From the NCBI GenBank assembly GCA_028023455.1, contig JAQFVV010000013.1, forward strand, positions 12,722,258 through 12,786,257: a stretch of 64,000 nt of DNA, given 5' to 3'. Positions 13,100 to 24,632 of the stretch are shown here, one piece after another. This DNA comes from Epiperipatus broadwayi. Lineage: Eukaryota; Onychophora; Udeonychophora; Euonychophora; Peripatidae. Within the stretch, counting starts at the first letter, position 1; each line of letters opens with the position of its first letter. The notes beneath the pieces are model-generated. The model was not told the origin of the DNA. It did not search any database and saw nothing but the letters and a program-made list of their open reading frames with translations. The translations under genes were made by a program, and so were the position numbers.

Positions 13100-13165
13100 T
13101 AAGTTAGGATCGCAGCTAGCAGTCTTACCGTATTTGCGCTACAGAGCACCACTAGGCTACTTGAA
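13100..13165 (-). repeat. tRNA-like SINE head
   Basis: On the minus strand a perfect-looking A box TAGCCTAGTGG (13149-13159) is followed 33 bases later by a B-box-like GCTGCGATCC (13107-13116). Spacing and order fit a tRNA-derived pol III promoter. The LTR element begins about 20 bases further on, so the SINE body probably continues at 7329 on the other side of it. A second, plus-strand A box, TAGCTCAGTGG (13212-13222), has no B box. Confidence 0.4.
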
Positions 13166-13229
13166 CCTAGAAAATTTATAGAGTAGGCAGATGACCATCA
13201 GCCCTTGCCACTAGCTCAGTGGAGATGCA

Positions 13230-16110
13230 GAGATAATAATATGTATCTTTATTTAATCTATATCTTAAATATAAAAAAATAAAAGCCAGTAATTAATACA
13301 CAAACATTTATTAATGCACATATATAATATTTAAAATTTGAGGAATAACATTTATTATTTTAGATTTTAATATTAACTTTTAATTTTAATTATTATTTTA
13401 AAATTTTAAACCAGTCTCACAGATGAATTTAATAATATTTTTTTAAGAGTGTCGAGTATGAATACACTACATAGATTGCATTTGAAAAGAAAATATTCTA
13501 TCCCTTATTTAACCTTAGGCCAAAAGTTCGAAGTTAAACTAATGTCAATCCACCTGATACATCGATGTATTCTATACAACATGATTATGACAGCACAAAT
13601 ATCATACTGTCAGGAATGTACATCTGAACAGTATGGTTAGAGAAGACATTGATTCTCGTCCAGACAGGAATGCTACATCTGTCTGGCAAGAAGAACAATA
13701 AAAAAACTCCATAGGAAGGGACTGTGTTATCCCCTTCCATAGGCAAGAAGGGGGTGTGCGGCATACAATGCGATCCTGCACATTGCAGACCTCATATTAC
13801 ATTTACTAATTACACCAATATATCCAATCCATTGACCCAATCCAACTATGAAACAAATAACCCAAGATTAACCCTCCCTTAATTAATTAATATAACTTTA
13901 TAAATCTATATAGCCATTCATGCCCGACTTAATTTTAACATTTATATAATTTCGCACAAATGAATTTTATAAAGATTTGTTTTTTTTAATGTTGAGTATA
14001 GATCGGCTACATAGATTACATGGTTAAAAACATTTCAAAATAAACATAAACAATCAAAATATAAAGTTATTGATGGAACTGCAGAGGGAAATATACAAGA
14101 AACCCAATGGCATTCATCATAAGATGCCGCATAGACACCAATAACTTAAAAGACATCCGAATAAATACATTTTAGATACTCACCGTAAGGTATCATTATG
14201 TACCAAATGTCTATATATTCTAATCAAATATGAAAACATAATTAAACATTAACGAATCTATGCAAGCGTCTATACCAAATTTAAATTTAAGGCATTTAAA
14301 TAATTTATACAATATTAATAATAATAAAAAAATGGAAATGATTTTTAGCAAACTCAAATGTATAAAAAATTAAACATTAATAATTAATTTGAAAACTTAA
14401 GTCAGATAAAAGTTCATTAAAAAAAAAAATTAGGTTTAGCTTGTTACATCTTTAAAGTTCTTAATTACTTGTAGTAAATTTATTCCATTTATATCTTACA
14501 GTAGAAGAGCTCCCGGTTCCTGGCGTCAATTCCCAAGAAGTCTTTATTTGAAAACCAGTATATCAGAGGGTGTCCTTAGCTGGTTCAATCCTGGTATTAC
14601 AGTCATTTCATTTGAAATAAGTGAGAGAGAGCGACAAGTGTGTCTTATCGCCCTTTTCACAAAATCAAGCTGGACCTGTTCTTAATTTCATTATTTTTTC
14701 TTTTATACCGATCGTCTGGATTCACTGAACAATGGTTTCCTGTTCCAATTTTTTGTTATGGTCCGAGCCTTCATTGCTGCTTCTATCGGACATCTAATTT
14801 ATTTTTGTTCTCTTATCTATATTTCATCTGATTTTTTTATATAAGATCCCCAAGGGCTAGCTTGCTTTTCAATAATTAATAAACACATAATTTCCATTTA
14901 CAAAAATATTTTATCTTTAGATCTTGTACTTTTTTTATAAAAAAGTATGTTCAAATATTTTTTTTTAAAAAGAAAATAATTTTTAAAGTTTTGCATCTGT
15001 GCGAATATATATATATGTACATTGAACAATTCTTTAATTTTAGCTTTTATTTTTTTTATTTATTTACGAACTTAAAACCATTTTTATTCTAATTTTAAAT
15101 TAATGTAACGGCATATACCATTACAATATATATATATATATAGCAGAAGTTCTATTATCATAGTTATAGAAGGAAAAGTAAAAGCTGATTATATAGCCAT
15201 TCTTATACTAGTATTAGTGATATTTTACATATGCATTTCGGACTCATGGATAAAATAATTGGCTGATAAGAGTATTTGTTAGTTATATATACTCAAACAG
15301 TAAGGTCTGCTTTGCAGATCTTCGTTTCACCTTTTCTCACCTATTTCCTACCCTCATACCTTAGTTTGAACCCCAATCTATAGTAGTGTGTCTGCAATAC
15401 GCTTATATACCGAAAATCCTGCCTAATTTTAAACCACGAGTACAATGCTCGTATTACACATATGTCATTCCCAAATAAATAAAAGATTATAGATTATGTA
15501 TATGTTCACATAATTTTGATTTATTAAAAAGTAAGTTATATAAGTCGTAATTGCGCACATACTATGATATCCATTTTAAAACATATCAAAATTATAAATT
15601 GTTAAGGTTATTTTGTTTGAATCTATTTACAAATATATTACCGTCGTAATGTATTTTGATTTAAAATAAAACTCATTTAGTAAATATTCATTTAGTAAAT
15701 AGATTCAAATATTGCAATTTAAAAGTAAAATAACTTTCGTTTAATTTAATAAAAGTTATCCCAAATATTTCTCTTAAAATCAATGAGGGATAATAGTTTA
15801 ATTAGTTAATGTTATATAAGTTTATCTAAAAACAGCAGATGTCCACCTAAGGTTTTCTTTAATTAATAAAAGTAATTTTAATTAAATCTAGTTTGTAATT
15901 CAAATATCGACAGGGAAATTAACAAAAGAAATTAATTAATGTTGAATTCCTTTAGACATTCGGATGATTTAATTACAGCTGATAAGTCCGATATATTTTT
16001 GTAATGCTCCAGGGCAGTTCTATTGTTAAAGTCTACTATAAAAAGAAGGGTTTTCTTTTGTTCTCCAGTTTTTATTCTAATGTTTTTAAGAAAAATCATT
16101 CTGAGTTCTA
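13230..16110. other. AT-rich non-coding stretch
   Basis: Several runs of A or T and TA simple repeats (15005-15018, 15125-15140). The frames 13449-13640 and 14640-14831 show no family features. No mobile-element boundary is recognised. Confidence 0.45.
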
Positions 16111-16116
16111 TTCTAA

Positions 16117-16372
16117 TAATTTGCTAACCTTGGCATGACAGAGTAGAGGCGTTAAGATGGCTATGTCCCCTCGGAATAGCCGGCCGCTGCTCCAGACCAT
16201 CGGAAGCTATCGCATAAGGAACCCCGGAACTGCTGCTGCTGCCAAAAATATGAACATTTCCAGATTTTGCTGTTAAATTATATAAAAATCTGCCGACCAT
16301 CAATCTACCTAAATGCTTCTCCAGAGGTAACCCTAAATTAACCCAAGAGCTCTTGTGATTCCTAACTAACAT
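16117..16372 (+). other. GC-richer island, possible decayed exon
   Basis: These 250 bases stand out from their AT-rich surroundings. The plus strand has an ATG at 16154 opening a 39-codon frame with a run of four alanines (GCT GCT GCT GCC); the minus strand is open for 82 codons (16124-16372) with a five-serine run from the same trinucleotides. A donor-like AG/GTAACC occurs near 16325-16331. None of the products is recognised. It may be an exon, a pseudo-exon or a small insertion. Confidence 0.25.
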
Positions 16373-16379
16373 GCTATAG

Positions 16380-19300
16380 CTATTCTAAATTGTTTTTCTT
16401 TTATTTCACATAACTTTATTATGTACTTCTTTAAAGTGTTCAAATATAATCAACAGTTTTGCTCTATCCTTGGGTTAATATTTTCTATTTATAAAGCTTT
16501 CTTTTATTTTATTATGATAATGTGTCAGAATCGTCTTTGACTGAATGAACTATTCCCTTTATTGAAAGTAAGATGCCACTATTAAGGTATATTTTAAATT
16601 TACAATTTTATTATCTTGCAAATCACTCATTCGAGGGTGATTCTGTTCTTTAATATATAATATAATCACATAGTTTAAAATCTACATGTTATTGATTTTA
16701 ATCTAATATGAGAGTATGTGCGAGGTCAATGATTAAATGTGTCCCCTAATGCATGATTGCGTATATAAATCTATACTTACTTTTCAAACCCGCAAGCATG
16801 CATTTTCCTATTTTAATTACCATGTTCTACTTTAATTACAAAGTTCATCATTGACGTCGAGAATGTGCGGACCTTTTTAAATGAATTTCTGGGAATTTGA
16901 TTGGGCATTTCTCTTAATCCAAGTAAAACCCATTCAGTATGTTTTATATACACTAGTCTCATATTGCTGGTAAATGAATTGGTTGTTGAGACCGCTTTGT
17001 TTTAATTTTCCAAGGATTCTTCGCTTATTGCAGTTTCCAGGCAGAGTGTGTCCCCAAATGACACACCTGGGAATTAAACACAATCATCACACAGTCGCTA
17101 AGTTTTGGCTGTTCATAAAATACTTTCCTACAGGTTAGCGACGATATGCCCTCCGTAATTATTCTGGATCTTCAATATTGTTTTATTTTATATTTATTTT
17201 GCAAAGCATCCGTGACTTAAACGTGTCACACCCTCCAACTTTAATAAATTCATTATCAGCAATACTGACCTCTCAATGCAACTCTATTATTATTATTATT
17301 CTCAAATAAATGCTTTGATCACATTCCCACTTTGTTGCTTAGTAAGCTTTAGTCCGTGCTATTCTCGAAATCAATAAATATTTTAGAACACTTAATTTTC
17401 AAATATTTTCTTAAACTTGTATAATTACTCAAAGCACCTCGCACATGTTCCTATCTCGTCAAGCACATTATCGTAATGCTATTAGCCCGAGGAATAGAAT
17501 ATGTCACTTTGTTTTAAAGTCTTTTTGTCAGTTGTGGGAATATAATGCCTACAATTATTTAATACGCGTCCCTGTCTCATATAAGCAGACAGTGGCATTA
17601 TATATATAATTTATATGAATAAATTTTGTGAAATTATTTAAAACTAAATTTGATCTCTTATTTTATTTGATTCCTATCACTGTCTCGGTCTATATATATA
17701 TTTTCTGCATTTCTTTTGTAAATCCATAGACGTTAATTAGCCACCCAAACTTCTTTTAGTATAGAGTCTTTTGTTTCTCCCTGACCATCAGGCACCGGTC
17801 AAAGATCATACTAGTAGTGGCATCAGATGCTTTGTCATGTAGATGGCGCTATGAAATTTGGGCTTTAGATTCGAACTTAGTATATCTAGAAGGCAACCCC
17901 TCCTAGAATGTTCAGTTTCAGGTCTGGGGTTTGAATTCTGCAGTGTGTTAGCGAGATAGACGATTCTGACTGTTACAATACTGATATTTTCAATGATTAA
18001 AAGAAATGTTTTTTTGGTTTTTTTTACAGCATAAAAAGTAATAATATTTCTTTCAAAGAGCCACTTACTTAAAGAAAGATAGAAAAAAAAATTGTCATTT
18101 ATAGTAAATGGATATAAACAACTGTGAAATGAAACAAAAGTATCTGGCCAAAAAGTTAATTTAAAATATAATTAATAAAAATTTAAAAAAAAAAAGATTA
18201 AAAATTAGAAGACAATTCTTAAAGGGAATGATAAGTAATACTTTTTTTTCTAAAGTTTATGCAAGAAGTTTGTTTATGCTTTTAAAATGTTCTAAATTTT
18301 AATTTTTACTATTATAAATGACAAAAAAAATAGTTTATAGGTTAAATAAAATATATTATGAATATACTTGAAAAGAAACAAAGAATTGAAATATTTTTAT
18401 ATGAAGATATCTATCATCCATGATCCAGTTATGTAAAAAAAGTTAGCTTTTTAATTACTAAGAGTTGAAATATTTTTATATGACAATGTTACAGTAGATA
18501 TCTAATCCATACACAAATACCTAACTCCATTTTCTATTTATTTTACTAAAAGAGTAATATGATATATGTGTAGTGAATGAAAGTCATAATTAATGATTGA
18601 ATATTTTGTACTATCAGATGAATGTGGGTATTTATGTATGTGATCCTTATAAGCATTCATAATTTATTCATTTATTTGCAAACTATAATTTAAATAATAT
18701 CTTGTGCAAAATCATTTAACAGAATGATATATGTTAATATTTAATATCTGTAAGTCAAAATTATAATGACCTATTTGTAATCTAAAATATTTCAGACCTT
18801 TTATTACTGATTAATAAATTAATTACTTATATAAATATAATTTATCCACTACTTTGAGCACTTTTTAACAAAAACCTTTTATTCATGCATGATCATGTTT
18901 CAACTGTCCTGCAGTCTACACCATAAAAAATAAAGGAAGTGATGCATTTAGTAATTAATTTAATTTATTCTAGTAAAATTATTTAATACTAGAATAGATT
19001 AAGTTTTATATTTATATGTGCAACTGTTCTTGTTTATTTGTATTCACCAGGGTCCTTACAATCTGAATTAATGACATTTGGAGTAAATGTGTGTGGACAT
19101 TGATTTAATTATCTTTAAAATTATTTAGATAATACTAAGTTAAGGAAGGTTACTTTTAAAATTCATATAGTTTATTTATGTTTTGTAATGATTATTATTA
19201 GTTTATTTATGGCCCATGACCTCATGGTACTTGGTATTTCCTAGTATAGATAACAATCATTATTGATATGATGATTCTAGCACTTTTTAATGTGTTTAAT

Positions 19301-19630
19301 TATATAGTTATTATTAGCACTTAGGTAATGCAGGCAGCAAGGAATAATGAAGATTGTTTTTTTTATAATATTATGCTCTAAATTTGGTATGATTTGATAA
19401 TTAGTTTAAATTTTTTTAAATCCAGTTAACAAAAGATGAATATTTGATTTTAGCAGATATGTTTATTTTTTATATTATTTCTATAGTTATTTTCATTGAA
19501 TGAATTTTTGTTTTTTTTTTCTACTCATATTCAGTTAATGATGCTTATTATTATTTCTATATCTTCATATAAATCCAAATCATTAAAATACATAGAGATT
19601 ATTAACCATTAATCCAAACTGCATGAATTC
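16380..19630. other. AT-rich non-coding stretch with tRNA-like fragments
   Basis: There is no gene. At 17860-17960 two B-box-like phrases occur close together (TTAGATTCGAACTTAG, then GGGGTTTGAATTC near 17930), possibly a decayed SINE. At 18390-18485 the phrase TTGAAATATTTTTATATGA is duplicated about 75 bases apart. The remainder is simple AT-rich sequence. Confidence 0.4.
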
Positions 19631-19639
19631 ACGCCCTCT

Positions 19640-20040
19640 ATTTTCTGAACATTTTAAGACCAGAAATATGCTATCACAAAAAATATTTTGAAAGATAATC
19701 AACTACTATAATAATAATATCAACAAAAAATATTAAGTAATTAAAAAATCAAGTCAAAATATCCTTATTCATATGTAATGTTAAATACAAGTAGTACATA
19801 TTAATTTTCAGTTATGTACAATTTGTAAAATCAAAATTTTAAATTCTATGCTAAAATTTTATTTTAAAAACAAAACACATGACAAAAAATATGGCAGTAG
19901 TTTCTAAGAATAGGATACTATTTCAAAAATAGTATTTATAACATTATTTTAGGAAAATTAATTTAACTATAAGTTGTATGAATATGCATGTATTCTCAGT
20001 TTAATTTGACAATCAGAATGAAACATTTGTGATTTTATGT
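19640..20040 (+). repeat. Degenerate ~200-bp tandem array, left part
   Basis: The phrase CTATGCTAAAATTTTATTTT (about 19848) and its surroundings match, with divergence, units at about 27392, 27596 and 27784 on the other side of the second LTR element. The array was evidently continuous before the element inserted at 20041. Confidence 0.45.
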
Positions 20041-22610
20041 TGTAACGGTCAGAAAACGTGACTCGTAAACATAGTGCAGAATTCGACCACTATACAGAAC
20101 AGCAGCACCATCGAGTAGCGAAGCCACCCGTGGTACTGAGTTCGAACATAGTTTATCGGTTCCACAATACAATCCACGAAACAACGCATCTGATGCGACA
20201 TTAGTAAATATTTCCTTAGGCACGGTGGTCAGGGATATGCAAGAGACTCATGATTTTATTCTCGAGTTAGCCAATAACCAAACTAATATTAATTAAACAT
20301 TCATATTTACATAATCGAGGAAATATTATATAGAATGGGTATCGAATAAATGAAACGTAACTGCAGACATATAGTTTAAAATTATTTATTAATACATTTT
20401 AATAAAACAATCATTTACTAATAATATTTGTGGATTTAAAGCTTCAGTAGCGGGATTTGCGACATGATGATATTTTAAAGAATACATTGATTTATTTAGA
20501 CATTATTTTATATTGAGGATTTCAGTAGCGGTATTTCCGATACTGAAATGTTTACAAAAGGAATACATTTATTTGAAGGCGTAATCTAGCTACCTAAAAT
20601 TCTCGAGTGAGTATTTCTAATGCATGCCTTGGGGAATTTATACCTTTGCAATGCAAGAGTCTAAAGTAAGATTTAAGAGTAATGGCAGACATATATTTAT
20701 TTAATTAAAATATTTATTTATAACTAAGGGCAAACATTTATTTGAGAGTGAATTATGAAGATAATGCAGAGGCGGAGTGATATATAGAATAATAAAATTA
20801 AGTAAAGGAACACGTGGTACGCTTTAGAAAGGCGATATGGAGTGGCAGTATATTGAAACTGCAATGCCGCGAATGGGTTTATAAGAGTATCGGGCTGGTC
20901 TCTGCCATCGGCCCGACGAAGTAAGGTGTCACATAAGCATAACCAGGGACAAGCGGTCCGTGTCGCAGTTTTGCCGGCTGGCTGCATGACATTGTCAAGT
21001 CCTACGGGAGCACCCATTATGCCCGCTTGTGTAGGACGACTGGGGTTAATTTCAACCCTGAAGAATCCGGAAATTTCACGGCGGAATGGGTCATCGCGTC
21101 TCTAAAACGTAACACATGTATACTGTATAAACGATTATGATGAGATTTAAATAGATTTCTAACTTGGTCCTACATTATCAACATTTATTAAAGAACGTTG
21201 ACGACTCTCAAAGAAATGTAATTTTCTGGAATTATTCATGATGATTTAGTAAATACAAAACATATATATAAATTGGGAATTATTATAACTAATACGTCAG
21301 CCATTTGCGAAGTTGTAGACCCCTGCATTACAATAAGTGAAGCATTGAATGCGTGTCGATTCATATGAAAGTTAAGTTATTAAAGAAAGTAAATATTAAT
21401 GAAAATTTGACACGCATTCATTGTTTTAAACGATCATAGATTTAAACTTTGAAAATAGAGACAATTGTGAGCATGCAATAATTAAATAATAAATATAGAT
21501 AAAATGTAGATTTTAGAAATACGCACCCCAGATAGTGAGGTAAGCTAGATTATTAGAGAAATTTACATATTAAATTAATTATTCAATTTAGTTATACAAA
21601 TGGTAGTTTTTACATTTTATAATTTAGATAAGTAGTATGAAGAAGAGCTATAGCATATTATTAGAGTACTCTAGAGTTTGAACACAGACAGGTACCTGTT
21701 TTATAAGAAGTCCTCCGATTCCATTAGTTTAGCAGCAAAAAGTTCACGAGTGGCAAGTCTTTCTTGTATTTAGATATTTCATTTAATTTCACAACAGCAG
21801 CAGCTTTTTCATTTATTTCAGGCAGCAGATCTTCATGGTGAATTTATGACGGGCAATGGAAAGTTCAGCATCCGGTAGGCCATCTCCCGATGGAGAATAA
21901 TCTAGGTGCTTTACTCGGTCATACCTTGGCAGGAACAAATTATTTTTATTATTTTGGAGACTCTCAGTGATCGAGAGCAAAGCTAAAGTTTAAGTGAATG
22001 TCTCCAGCAAGTCTAAGATGGCCTCTTTTTTTATCTTGATCTTTCACATTTTTGTTAAGATATTTTTAGGTTCTACTTAATCTGCCCTGAGGATAATCAA
22101 TGCATTTAGTTGGTTTTTAATTAAAGAAAGCTGCCGTTCTATTGTTTACATTTTACATTTACTAATTAATTTTGGGGAATTTTTCTTTAATTAATCTATT
22201 ATCTATCACTGACCGATGCTTTTAAATTTCAAAAACAAAAAGGGAACATAAGATTATTTTAACTTTTAATTAAATATTACATCAGATATTTTTAGAATTA
22301 TTATTAAATGAAATTTAAACAAAGCAATAAATACGAACTTTATAATCCAAAATAAATGATTAAAATTATACAAAATTATATAACTAAAAGAAATCTAAAT
22401 TATATTATTTTATCCCTATTTATTGCGTTTAATTTGAGATCGAAATGTGTGCGTGTTTATGCTGAATTCTACATATATTTATACATTTCTAAGATTGCTA
22501 CACACACAATTCGATACCAAAAAGTTTAAATTTGGGCGGGATAGATCGGTCAGTGAGAGACGACAGAAAAAGGTGAAACTTAAGATTCGAATACGAATCT
22601 TACTGTTTCA
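20041..22610 (-). repeat. 3' LTR of LTR retrotransposon 2
   Basis: 2570 bases, almost identical to 24633-27205. A GC-richer core (about 20860-21110) sits in otherwise AT-rich sequence and is open for 97 codons on the minus strand in both LTRs. I take this frame as fortuitous, because it spans the predicted promoter and R region. Confidence 0.92.
20737..20884 (-). promoter_or_regulatory. LTR promoter and poly(A) signal candidates
   Basis: On the minus strand a TTATAAA TATA-like box lies at 20878-20884. About 140 bases downstream an AATAAA occurs at 20737-20742. Transcription starting near 20850 and ending near 20715 would define an R region of roughly 135 bases. The same arrangement is in the other LTR (TATA-like box at 25472-25478). 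This is inferred from motifs only. Confidence 0.4.
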
Positions 22611-22630
22611 TTTCCCCGTACTTCCCGTGA
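22611..22630 (-). promoter_or_regulatory. Polypurine tract of element 2
   Basis: The minus strand reads CACGGGAAGTACGGGGAAA directly against the LTR start TGAAAC. It is purine-rich and in the position expected for plus-strand priming. Confidence 0.65.
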
Positions 22631-23096
22631 ACAATTAAGGAAGAACAAAGGAGGCAAGAAAGAGAAAAAAAAATTTTTTACATTACATAATTTAAATACG
22701 AAAAAAAAATTATTATTATTATTTTTTTTTTTTACAGATATATTGAAATATAGAAAGCAGAGATTACATGAAGCAACGAACAATTAATATACCCGGATCT
22801 AGAATTTATAGTTTAATTAAAATGGCCTAATTTGGCCGTGTCTGGTTAAAATCATAATAATTAGTTAAACTGAATGTATATATATAAAAAAAAATTCTTA
22901 GAATAGGATTAGTTAGTATAATATATAAAAAAAATTTTTTAAGAGTAATAGTAATTAAAACAATAATATATATATAATAAAATTTCTATCTAAAACCCTA
23001 TTTGACTAAAGTACAATCCATTCAACCAAGTTCATTATATCAAGTTCATTTTAATATTTTCATATACGTTTAATCCGTCCTAATGGTCTAATATTT

Positions 23097-23959
23097 TTAC
23101 AACCCCGGGTCAGGTGGATAATACCGATCTCTCGTCATCGATGACTGCGGCCTTGGGTTTTCTAATCGTTGCCTTTTATCGGGTGGTTCTTTGGCCCAAT
23201 GGTTCAAATCCACGGTAAGAAATTCAACCATTTCTCCTATATCTTTTATTTGAATGCCTGTTATTAATGGTTGGATGGTTAGCGGCACGCTACGCTGGAT
23301 CGTTCTAAATTTCCACTTCCCCATATTCCACCAGTTTTTGGCAGACCCCTGCAGATGGTTACTAGCTATAGCTATCTGCACATCTGGCCCTTTCTTATGA
23401 AATTTTAAGAACTTCTGTGAGCTCTCTAGGTAGGTTTGAGGTTTTCCCCTTATTTCCACTCTAAATATTTTAACGTGGACCACCTTTGCTAAATGGCTTT
23501 GGTGTCCAGTGTCCATCTTCGTCTCTTCTTTAATGCTGCTTTCCTTCTCCGGTTCTTGTGGGCCTTCATCTGCTGGAATGAGGTTTCTTTGCTCATCACA
23601 CGGTTTTTGGCATATTTACTACACTACCTGCTTGCCCTTCTACTATCATAGGTTTGTCAAGTATTTCTAATTCCTTTTCCTTTTCCATATCTTTAATTTC
23701 TTCTTCCTTTTTACTAGCTGGGGATATTCCAAAATGTTCCTTGATTGCATTTCAAGATACTCCAACATAAGGTCCCTATTAATTTTCTGACGCTCTCTCA
23801 CTCTTATCTCCTCCTCTTCTTGTCTCGGTCTTGATTCTTCATCTCCTTCTTCTCATTTCCTCACGTATTTTCCTTCATTTCTTGCATATTCTGTCTAAAT
23901 ATTTCAAGTAACCTTAGACTGAAGTTCATTGATGCTATTCTGTCATTTTCTGCTTCCAT
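23097..23959 (-). pseudogene. gag: Degenerate gag of LTR retrotransposon 2
   Basis: An ATG at 23959 opens an N-terminal charged region that is broken by stops and at least two frame changes. A clean 139-codon frame (23516-23097) then holds the capsid-like part. It contains Y-L-E-S at residues 29-32, F-L-K-F-H, and H-L-Q-G-S-A-K-N-W-W at about residues 54-63, which fits the gypsy-type gag pattern of a conserved L-x-G-x-A followed by tryptophans. It ends in a Pro/Arg-rich tail. No zinc knuckle or protease follows. It is related in layout, not obviously in close sequence, to the gag of element 1. Confidence 0.7.
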
Positions 23960-24587
23960 TTTTCTTAATATTATTTATTTTCTTTATACTATTAGCATTT
24001 GACTACTCCCCACCGGTATATTGGCCCTATAACACTCTTTCGCTGCCCTCACCTACTCTACATTGCCCTATCTCTATATTGCTGCGTTTAACATATTTTA
24101 CATATATATTATAGCGAACTACTGGTTACGCGTATAATAAGCTACTGCTGTCTATGATATATATATTTGTACTTTAACAAAATGTTTACTATTAACATAT
24201 ATAACAAGCTTCTGCTGTCTATGCTATATATATAACGGTGTTTTAATAAAAAAAATTCAATGCTACTTGCTTTCTCATTTAACGACTGATTACTTTTTTT
24301 TTCTTGACATATATATATAAAGCAAAATATTTCATTAGATCCGAGTATTTTCGTTCCTTCTTAACTTACACACACATCCCTGCTTTCCTTAAATTTGTTA
24401 TTACGCCTGCTGTCCTTTCATTTACTCGACCCACATTATTTCACTCGATTTATTTTTTTTCATTATTTTTATCAAAACAAAATCGTATATATATAGAATA
24501 ATTAGCTAACTCGAGTAACGAACGCTAAAAGAAATTTATATGCGTTATATTTTGCTCAGGGTATATATGGGTTTTTTTTGTATCGAA

Positions 24588-24609
24588 GGCTCCACGTTGG
24601 AAAGCGCCA
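24588..24609 (-). promoter_or_regulatory. tRNA-Lys-like primer binding site of element 2
   Basis: The minus strand reads TGGCGCTTTCCAACGTGGAG and on to CC. This resembles the invertebrate tRNA-Lys complement (TGGCGCCCAACGTGGGGC), with a few changes and a 4-base insertion. It lies 23 bases inside the LTR rather than directly adjacent, which is unusual. The extra bases include a duplicated AACGCTAAAA phrase also present near 24525. Confidence 0.5.
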
Positions 24610-24632
24610 AACGCTAAAAAAAAATTTAACTA

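Noticed and set aside
20724-21017. Identical 97-codon minus-strand ORF in both LTRs of element 2 (also 25318-25611)
   Set aside because: Its duplication simply reflects LTR identity. It overlaps the predicted promoter/R region and has no recognisable domain.
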